A DNA stretch of 64,000 bases from Penicillium oxalicum (lineage: Eukaryota > Ascomycota > Eurotiomycetes > Eurotiales > Aspergillaceae): contig NC_064650.1 of assembly GCF_001723175.1 (NCBI RefSeq), positions 3,100,001 through 3,164,000 of the forward strand. Reading direction: 5' to 3'. Below, piece by piece: positions 11,795 to 21,000 of the stretch (its first letter is position 1; each line of letters opens with the position of its first letter). A program made the position numbers and the translations under genes. Under the pieces are notes generated by a model. It saw nothing but the letters and a program-made list of their open reading frames with translations. It had not been told where the DNA came from and did no database searches.

Positions 11795-14145
11795 ATGGCC
11801 GGCTGGTTTTCATCTGCCTCCCCGCTCGACGAGCAAATCGAGCGGGCGACGGGCTCCTCGCTGTACGTACCTCACCTTGCATCTGGCCAAGGCCAGCAAT
11901 GTGCCTGCACGAGTATCTGTGCTGGTCAATGAATCACATCCAGGTCTATGTCTATTTGAAGGAAGTCTCTCTAATGAGAGGAGATAGGGAGGACATTGCT
12001 CTTAACCTTGAGATCTCCGACATGGTACGATCGAAGAGTGTTCAACCCAAAGAGGCGATGCGCTCCCTGAAGCGCCGCCTAGAGAACCGAAACCCGAACA
12101 TTCAACTTGCAACATTGAAGGTGTGTGGATGTGAATGATCACGAGTTGGATTTCCAGCAGCTGACCATTGCGCCATTTTTTAGTTGACCGATACCTGTGT
12201 CAAGAATGGCGGCGCCCATTTCTTAGCCGAGATAGCATCGCGTGAATTCATGGACAACCTAGTATCACTGTTGAAATCAGAAGGCGCGCCACTCAACCCG
12301 GATGTGCAGAGGAAAATCTTGGAGCTGGTACAAAATTGGGCCATGGCATCTCAAGGCAGGATGGATTTATCATACCTCGGGGAAACGTACAGCAAGCTTC
12401 AGAAGGAAGGGTTTCAGTTCCCACCAAAGACGGAGATGAGTGGGTCAATGCTGGAGAGTAACGCAGTGAGTCGTTCGCAATCTGAATCTCTCTCTCGTTG
12501 TCTAGACGATATCAAGGGGCGGTACTGATCCTCATCTCTAGCCACCAGAGTGGATCGACTCCGACGTTTGCATGCGATGTCGCACTGCCTTTAGCTTCAT
12601 GAACAGGAAGCATCACTGTCGCAACTGTGGAAATGTGTTTGATCAACAATGCTCAAGCAAAGTCCTCCCCCTTCCACATCTTGGAATCCTCCAACCTGTG
12701 CGGGTGGATGACGGGTGCTATGCCAAACTGACTTCGAAATCATACACCTCAGCAGGGCTGGCGGATCGATCGACATTCAAAAACAACTCGATTACAAAGT
12801 CGAATTCGATGGAGCCCAGAGGTGCCAAAGCGGACACAAGCTTTGATGACGACCTGAGGCGGGCACTGCAGATGAGTCTTGAGGAAGCAGAAGGGAGAGG
12901 ACCCACTGGCTTTGTGCCACAAACTGGCAATGCTCCTCAACCCGCTTCACAGAGCTCTGCATCTGCACCCGGCCCCTCAAACGACGATGAGGAAGACGCA
13001 GATTTGAAAGCGGCAATTGCAGCCTCGCTCCGAGATATGGAAGAGCACAAACAAAAGCATGCAGCTGCGTTGAAGAGCAATTCTCCACCTTCGTCTAATC
13101 TTCAGGACACATCGAATCCCGTCCCTCTCACCAAGAACCCATACGAATTAAGTGCCGTGGAAGCTGAAAATATCCACCTGTTTGCCACCCTTGTGGACCG
13201 GCTTCAGCATCAGCCGCCGGGGACCATTCTCCGAGAACCCCAAATCCAAGAATTATATGAGAGCATCGGCGCGCTGCGGCCGAAGCTAGCCCGCAGTTAT
13301 GGCGAAACAATGAGCAAACACGGTAAGCTCAATGAAGATTTTGGAGATTGGGAATTCTCGCGCTCTCGTACTCATTTGGACCTTCGTCAGACACACTCCT
13401 GGACCTTCACTCAAAGCTGTCTACTGTCGTCCGCTACTACGACAGAATGCTAGAAGAGCGACTATCCAGTGCTTATTCGCAGCATACGCTCGGTTATGGA
13501 GGGGCTTCCGGAGCTGCGCAATACCCTATCATGCCTGGGATGCCTCCGCATGTGCCGGACACAAAACCCGGCGCTGAAAACTACTACTATACCAACGCGA
13601 CCGCCCCCTCTCCGGCCGGGGTGACCGCTCAGGCTTATGCTCAACCGGGTCATGAGAATTGGAGTCAGAATCCTTATCCCTCGCTAGCATCTCCCCGTCC
13701 GCAGAGCAGCGTCATGTCCAATCATCCAGCGGCTCCAGGGCCGGCTGGTAACTCTCAGTACTATGCGCCTCGGCCGGAAACAGAGCAGCCTCAATCTTAC
13801 TTTACTGAGGCCGCCCATCATTCCATCCCAGCCACGAGGCCTGATGGTCAGCACCAGTCTGGTGCTGGCAGCGCTGGCTTTGCCCCGAGCGCACCCGATG
13901 TGTATTCACCGGGGGCAGTCCACCCCTCTCCCCATGCGGGAGCTGCTCCGGAAATTAGTCAACAGGCAGCAGCAGGGCCTCCACAGTCCTACTACCATCC
14001 CTCTCAGCAGGCTGCGGTGGCACCTTCGGCGTATGCTCTCGCCGGCGCGGGCCAGCCGGGTGTCTACTCGGATGCTGGCCATACGCAACCCCCTACCTCA
14101 CACCCGCCACCCCCAGCAGCGGAGGAGAGCTTAATTGAGCTGTAG
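11795..14145 (+). CDS. vps27: Vps27/Hrs, ESCRT-0 subunit
   Basis: Five exons (11795-11862, 11988-12120, 12184-12465, 12542-13322, 13391-14145) encode 672 aa. Residues about 10-150 are the VHS domain ([28 protein letters not shown]). A FYVE-type finger at about 162-225 has [14 protein letters not shown] and the final GCY. Two ubiquitin-interacting motifs follow (about 263-278, [16 protein letters not shown]; about 310-327, [17 protein letters not shown]), then a coiled helical region ([16 protein letters not shown]). The Pro/Gln/Tyr-rich tail ends in SLIEL, a clathrin-box-like motif. The protein should bind PI3P on endosomes and gather ubiquitinated cargo for ESCRT-I. The FYVE finger has Asp at positions 195 and 217 where zinc-binding Cys is usual. 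The gene is divergent from the deubiquitinase. Confidence 0.95.
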
Positions 14146-15222
14146 TCCATCTGCACTTCCTCTTGCGTGTTTGTTCGCGAAATGACGCACGCTGATCTCC
14201 GCTTCCTTTCTGCTGCGGCTGCCTTCCTATATCGCCCACTACCTCAGCTTACTCAATGATACCTTCGATCTTTCTTTGTTTTTCAATTGCCGATTCCATA
14301 GTGACTAGTGGGACGAAGTCCACGTTGTGTAAGATGGGCCGATACGTTGTCCTGTTTTCCGAATGGGGAGTAAGGTCGGTACCAAGTAGATTGAGATGTG
14401 TGGAAAGTGGAAACGCCATCCTTTCCCCCGCATTCATGGAGCTGGTCCGGAGTCTGGGGGCCATGGAATACATTACGTTCCACAATTGTACCATAAATAC
14501 AGATATGTAATGCCGCAAAATGACAGTACATATGTAACTACATGTATTATAACCACAAACACCAGTGAAACTCCATGTTGAAGAGATCTGGACGTCAAAG
14601 GCCTCCGATATAAATCATGATCACGTCTCAAGTCCCGAGTCGATACCACTATCTTGTTTATCTCGGAGTTCTGTCTTATTCTTGAGGTCAGTTCTCCAGG
14701 ATTTGCCTTGAAATTTACCAAAGCCACACAGTGCTACCTCATCGTACGTTTCTGTGTTCTGTAAGATTACCCAAAGCACGCTGAGCCTCTTGAGGTCTCC
14801 GATCCATCGCCGAAGACAGCGAGTGTGCCCTCTTCACAATCTTCTACGCCCTTCTGCCCTCACCCTTTCCTGCTTCCACCACCCGATTCGTATTGCTCAC
14901 TTCTCACCTCCATCCTCCACCTCACCCCACACACTCTCCTTCCTTCACTTCCTCCTCACCATTGCCTCCCGTTCAACATCGCCCAAGTGCACCCTTTATC
15001 AGCCGGCAGAGGTTCCAGAGCTCGTATAGTAGGCTCGAGCGGGGCGGTGTGAACGCCTCCCTGCATCTGAGCTACTGACCATCCTCTTGCTTTCTCATCT
15101 GCACGTCCGAGCTGCGGTGCTACCTTAGTACCTGCCCTTTTGCCTCGGCCAATCCCCTTCCATGTTCTCCCCCGGTTCATTAGTTGATTTATCCGCCGCT
15201 CTCTGGTGAGCCTTTCGCCGCC
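14146..15222. other. Intergenic region with pyrimidine-rich leader
   Basis: This holds the vps27 3' region and a long 5' region for the next gene. The last 400 bases are CT-rich, typical of fungal promoters and leaders, and contain short overlapping ORFs (14754-15078) that could be upstream ORFs but show no protein features. Confidence 0.55.
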
Positions 15223-17166
15223 ATGCCCACCAACACCTCCTCTCCGGTCAAGCGCCCCGGCCTGGGCCGCCGCGCGGTTTCTTCACATGCGGTTGTCACG
15301 AGGTCTCACTCCAACTCAAGCTCCAACACAAACACCAACGAGCTGTCTCAGTCTCACTCCTCCAGGTCCACTAGCACGACCAACATCCATCATAAGGCCC
15401 ATCGTGCGCATGTCGTCGGAGGCGGCCATCGCAATCACGGTCGGAATCCCTCATTTGGCAAGAATCTCAATAAGCTCCAGCGCTTCCAGCTAGGCGCTGA
15501 GACCACTGCCCGTCATCACCAGCGCAAGAAGTCCGCCCCCGCAACTCCGATTGCCAGTCCCAAAGGCGAGTCGCATGTTCGCTGGGCCGGACCGGTAAAT
15601 GATCGACCTGGAGATTCTTCGATGAAGAGGAACTACTCGACGCCGGTTCTCCGACGCAATAACTCAGCGATCACGAAGAAGTCATTGGTCACTGATCGGC
15701 CCCTCACGAGTGCAGGGAAGAAGAAGTCGGTTGGGTTTGAACTAGCAGACGATGAAAACGACGACACGGAGGAGTGGGAAGATACCACACAGTCTCCTGA
15801 AAGCACGAGGCGTAATTCGGTAGCACCCTCGAATCAAAGTACAGAAAACACGCAGGTTCTGGTCGACCCTCTGACCTTTGTGAAGCGACCGTACCCGCAA
15901 ATACCTCGGGCGACCAGTCTACCCGACTCCATCTCAAGCAAACTTGTCAGGGAGGATCACGATCAGGAGACCGACAAGGAAAACGAGCCCGACCGGGCAG
16001 AGAGCGAGGCGGACACAGACGCAGAGGCAGAGAATCAGCCAGAGCAACCTCGGGCACCCAGTCAACCTGCCACCTCCGACCAAGTTGACATTGCGACTCG
16101 CCTCATCAGCCCGTCACACTCGGCCAAGGCACCACCTGCCATGTCATCAATCTCCGCAGTCGCCAAACCCGTGGATCCCACCTCGCGCGGCGCCTCCCTC
16201 ACCCTGACCAGTGGCCTGGGTGCTGCTCGACGAACGTTTTCGACATCCAATCTCTCCATGGCTCAAGCGAGTGGCAGTCAACCTGGCGCTACGTCATCCT
16301 CCATGGAAGGCGGCGTTTCTCGGTTTATTATGAGTAACAAATCGGGCCTCCAGTCGTCGTCAAGAACCGACTCGGATCCAAATACTCCATCCTCGTTTCT
16401 CCCCCATTATCACCCGCAAACCCCTCCTTCTCCAAAGATCTCCAATGGTCGAGTCATTGCCTCGCCGGCACGGCCTCGTGGCATCGATCTGCCTTCTCGA
16501 ACCCAGCAGAAACTGTGGCTTCAACGCACAGCAACCCTGAACAACTCTCCGCCCGACTCTCACAGCGTGTCCACAACAGTCGCTCCGGCAAACATTGATA
16601 CGTCCTTTGGGAATGGCTCTAGCTTTGACGGAGGTCCTGCCACAATCGGCAGCGGCCGACCCGGAGGTCCTGGTAACGACACCGAGGCGCGTCGCATCCG
16701 CAAAGCGTTTGAAAAGACCTCTTTGGAGCTGACAGTGGCTCGCCGATTTCACTCCCCTACCGCAGACAGCTTCCAGCGTCTCCGCGCCATAGCCCGTGCA
16801 TCCAAGACTCGGGCGGTCAATGCTGAACATGCGTCTGCGTTGGGTAAGCCGGTCAAATCCGAGCCATCCCTCCCTCTTCTCCAGAAGGCCAATCGACCTA
16901 CCCGGCCGGGTTCTGGCTCGGGAGATCAGCGTCAATTGGCTGGCCCAACATCGACGTCCGAGGACCCTGCAGCGCAAGGTGACCCTTCCGATGCGGTCCA
17001 AGCGGGGAATTCCTCTCACCCTTCTCATCGTATCCTGTCCACCTCCGATGACGGAGCGCACGGTGTGACGGGCGACCAGTCTTCCGATGATCTCCCTGCT
17101 CTGAGTGAGACGGATCTCATGATCCGGCGCATGTGGGAAACCCGAGAAGTAGCCACCTCTGGCTGA
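15223..17166 (+). CDS. Probable TORC1 subunit Tco89-like, disordered protein
   Basis: Single exon, 647 aa. I start at 15223, where the context is GCCGCCATG; the upstream in-frame extension begins at a non-ATG codon. The protein is almost wholly low-complexity, rich in Ser, Thr, Pro and basic residues. The N-terminal region carries HRAHVVGGGHRNHGRNPSFG and NLNKLQRFQLGAE, followed by KKSAPATPIASPKGESHVRW and an acidic block (ELADDENDDTEEWEDT). The C-terminus ends with a short ordered-looking helix (SETDLMIRRMWETREV). This pattern resembles fungal Tco89-domain proteins, subunits of the TORC1 kinase complex at the vacuole, but I base that on motif memory rather than a search. There is no membrane segment. 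Other possibilities are a kinase substrate or scaffold of unknown function. Confidence 0.6.
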   Translation: MPTNTSSPVKRPGLGRRAVSSHAVVTRSHSNSSSNTNTNELSQSHSSRSTSTTNIHHKAHRAHVVGGGHRNHGRNPSFGKNLNKLQRFQLGAETTARHHQRKKSAPATPIASPKGESHVRWAGPVNDRPGDSSMKRNYSTPVLRRNNSAITKKSLVTDRPLTSAGKKKSVGFELADDENDDTEEWEDTTQSPESTRRNSVAPSNQSTENTQVLVDPLTFVKRPYPQIPRATSLPDSISSKLVREDHDQETDKENEPDRAESEADTDAEAENQPEQPRAPSQPATSDQVDIATRLISPSHSAKAPPAMSSISAVAKPVDPTSRGASLTLTSGLGAARRTFSTSNLSMAQASGSQPGATSSSMEGGVSRFIMSNKSGLQSSSRTDSDPNTPSSFLPHYHPQTPPSPKISNGRVIASPARPRGIDLPSRTQQKLWLQRTATLNNSPPDSHSVSTTVAPANIDTSFGNGSSFDGGPATIGSGRPGGPGNDTEARRIRKAFEKTSLELTVARRFHSPTADSFQRLRAIARASKTRAVNAEHASALGKPVKSEPSLPLLQKANRPTRPGSGSGDQRQLAGPTSTSEDPAAQGDPSDAVQAGNSSHPSHRILSTSDDGAHGVTGDQSSDDLPALSETDLMIRRMWETREVATSG

Positions 17167-18011
17167 TCTGGCGCCGTGCACCTGTTCCGTTGCCATTCTA
17201 CTCAATTTAATGACCACCATTCCTCCTCTTTTATCTGACCGTTTTCTACTTTTGGCGTTTTCTGGACCATTTCAGCATACGGGGCCATTGCAGTCGGGCT
17301 TTTCCACTTCCGTTGTTTTCTGCACATATGGACGTACTGTGCTCATTCTTTTGGGGCTTCAAGGGAAATCACCCTTACTTTTTCAGCGAACATGACACCC
17401 CCTTTCTCCTTTAATAACGACTGATTTCCTTAATATCTATAGAGCAATTTTAGTTTTGTACTCCAGTTGTAGAGTTTCGAGAGTGGGAGACTGTCAATAT
17501 CTATGATTGAAAATTTCCATCTGTGAGGTATATATGCCACACTTGAACTTTTCAGTGAAACTTTGTATAGCCAGCCACTGGCAGCCAGGAACCCCCCTCC
17601 CAAAAACCATGATCCTGACAAAACCTCGATCTATAGGTCGTCCGCCTTCACACATACCAAACAACAGTCCGGAGATGGGTATTTGCAAGAAATTTTGGCC
17701 CAAGAGCGTCGTCGGTGATATATCCATTTACCAACCTTCCAGCCGGCAAAGCACGCACACACACTGACACGCAAAAGGAGAATTTGAAGTTTGAGAATCA
17801 AAATCTACATCAACGCCATCCACCTCTCTCCTGCCCTGAAAAAGAACAATAACCGAACTTGTATATAGCTTTATGCTCCCCAGCATAAAGACAAATCATC
17901 AAGCCTCCAGCTCCAATATACACATAGTACATACGAAACAAAACATGTACGTCATTAGAACAGGGTAAATGCAAATAACCAGATCGGCATCGATACGCAA
18001 ATAAGACCTGA
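17167..18011. other. Intergenic region between convergent genes
   Basis: AT-richer sequence holding the 3' regions of the two flanking genes. ORFs here are short and overlap on both strands. I see no supported gene. Confidence 0.55.
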
Positions 18012-21000
18012 TCATTGCTCCGTTCGACCTCGCTCTTTGCCTTTGCCGCGATGGTTGCCCGTGGGACCACCGCCGCCGCGCCGGGCATTCCTGCCGCGAT
18101 TCGACTCTGAAGAGCGATTGCCAGGCACGGAAACCTGTCCGTGAGCCTGATTGGGCACATTTGCGTGTTTTCGGGGATTGGTAGGGGGTATTTGGGAGGG
18201 CGCTGAATGTCCATTGTCGTTTGAGGTACCATCTGTATTGCCTGTACTGCCAACTGGAGCTGGAGCTGGAGCAGGAGCATTCTTATTTCCTCGACGTTTG
18301 CGCGAAGTTCCTGCTGAGGCGGAAGAAGTTTTCCCGCCTCGACCGCCACGGCCAGCATTCGCACGACCAGTGCCATCGCCACCTTTTCCACCGGCTTGAA
18401 TAGGAGATTCTTTTCCAAGGAGTCCCTGAATACGTTTACTTTCCTGGTCCCACCATTGCTGGAATTCCTGCTCAGCTTGAATCTCCTGGAGGTTATGCTT
18501 GGCGGTTGCAGCTTCGCGGATTTCGTCCTTTTCAGACTGTTGCTGGAGAAGGATTGCGGCGAGGGAGAGGGAACCTCCGGAGGGAGACCGCATATTGGGA
18601 TCCGGGCGTGGAATGTGCCGAATAGATTGGATGGAAGGCTGCGGAGAAGCTTTGGGTTGGGTTGCGATTGCGGGCGTGGGCAGTGCTGATCCTGGTGGGG
18701 GAGATGTTGGGGCAGCGGAGGGAGAGGGTTTGGAGAAGGAGTGAGATGCTGAGATGGCCGAGACATTACGGTTGGAACTGCGTACGGGCGTGGCCATGGG
18801 CATAGATTGCTGTGGAGGTGTACCTGCGACAGTTTGTCGTAGAGTCATTGCGGGCTTTTGTGGGGTGGATTTCGAAGATTCTGGTGCCGCCGCTTTGGCG
18901 ACGCCGTTCTGACCAGGTAGAGGATCCTTGATGGGTGACGTGGAGGTAGCTGGCGGTGGTAATTGCCAAGGATTCTTGGGAGAATCCTTGGATTTCTGCT
19001 GCGCGGCGAGCCTTTCTTGCATTTGCTGTTGTTGCATCTTCTTCCGTTCCTTCTGTGACGGCTTGGCGTTGAAAGTGCCGCTACTTTCTCGTCGGTTCTC
19101 CATTCCCAAAGTGAGATTGGATACCCGAGTCTGTGATGTCTCGCCCATGATATCTTTCAGGTCCTTTTTGCCGTTCAGCGTGACAGTGGAGCCCCAAGGC
19201 GCAGCGCCCGATCCAGGCGACACTGCACTTCGCTTTCTTTGCATGGAAACCGCCCTTGTTTCCGAGGGAGACACCGAGAGCATACCCACATGAGGCGACG
19301 ACATGCGCTCGTCAAAGTAGGTGCCATCCTCAACCGATCCACCCTCAGGCATACTAGCTCCCATCGCAGGCGAGTCTGGATACGATCGGTCCTCGATGCC
19401 AAGACCACGCATGGCAGCTTTCCCCTTTCCGGTGTCTCCAGGCGAAAGCATCGTCTCGTCATCCATCTGGAACATGAGATCGTTGGTGGATTGCCTCGGT
19501 TTGAGCATCGGGCTGTTCATAGAGCTTTCTATGTCTCTAGAGACCGAGGCCTTAGATTTCCGTGCGAGGGGCGACGCGCCAAACTTTTCGGCGGGGTGCC
19601 CCCGGGGTCGAGGATCATATGGTTCAAATTCGCTCAGACGAGACTGCAAAGTCATTGCATCAATCCGCCGCTGCCTGTCCACCCCGACCGTGGCCGCAAG
19701 CTCCGGGTACTTTTCAAACACGTAGTCCTCCGAGTTACGGCCGCGCGAGACAGGGAAACATGCCAGTTGGTTTTCCTGACAGACCTTGTCAAGCCTCTTG
19801 AGAAGGTCGTCGTCCAGATCTTCCAGGTAACGGTTGGCAAGCATAGCCTCAAGGTTAAGACAGATATACTCCAAAGATGCTTCTTTGAACTCAGGGACAA
19901 AAACGGGTGCGACCGAGTTAAGAAGATAAGAAATGTTTCGTGTGTGAACAAAGCGTCCAAGCATCTTCTGGCAGATTTGCGATAACCGGTCGATCATTAA
20001 CTCGTTGGCCACGTACATAACGTCCAGAAGCAAATCGATGAGGTCATCGAGAGTCTTGGATCGAACTTGGTCAAAGAGTCGCTCTTCTGTGTCCGCGTAG
20101 AGATAACGGAGGACAAAGTCAAATGTGGATCGGTTAATGTGTTTTAAATCCACATGCACCTTGTCAGAAGGACTGGTCCTCCGAGAGGCGATCCATCCAC
20201 CCCGCGAGCGACCATTGAACAAGGCGTCAAAGAACGGACAACGCTGGCAGACCATTTGACTGTGCACGTTGACGGTTTCCCCTTGAGCCAGATCAATAAT
20301 CACATCTGTGTCATCAAAGAAGGATGGATGTTCAATCGCATGCGCCATGTCAGTCTTGAGGGTCCTTTGAGGCTCAACCATCAATCTAGCAGCCCGCTCT
20401 AGCGCAGGCAAGCCGAGATGCGTCGCCATCTTCATGACCTCAATGCGAACTTGACGATATCGGGCTGCGCTCTGCGGAGAGCTCTTGGCTTTATGCCAGA
20501 CGTCCAGAATACTATCCGTGTAAAGGAAGAAGACAACATTCATCACGGTTAGGAAATCAGCACCGAGAAGCCGAATCTGCGTCGCGCCATCCTTGTCGTA
20601 CTCGATGTCGAGTACTTCGGGGACAGCTGAGTAATATGATTCGCGAAACTCGTGCAATGCTTTCCGAATTACAGGGCTTCGACCAGCAAGGAGAAACTCG
20701 TGAACGGGGATCCGTAGATCAGATATTGAGCTCGTCATCCAAACCATCCCTTCATTGCGAATCGGTAGGAATTGGGTTTCAATCTCAGACGATATAAGCA
20801 TTGCCCTCTTTATCACCATCGCAGCAGTCAGTGGAGTTGGATCACCTGTGCCGTCTTCGTTCAAGACTGATTCAACATCCCCCGACATGGGTGTGATGAA
20901 TGGCGAAAGAGGTAGGAGATCATCCCACAAAGAGCTTCTGTCGATGTGAATCTGCTCTCGCGTCACGTCACAGTCGCGCTGGGCGACCGCGTAAGCCCCA

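Noticed and set aside
16360..17220. 286-aa minus-strand ORF over the Tco89-like gene
   Set aside because: It mirrors a Ser/Pro/Arg-rich coding sequence, which commonly produces long antisense frames. No domain is seen.
19239..19985. 248-aa plus-strand ORF inside the IBTK-like gene
   Set aside because: It is antisense to conserved BTB coding sequence and rich in Arg and His, with no motifs; a shadow frame.
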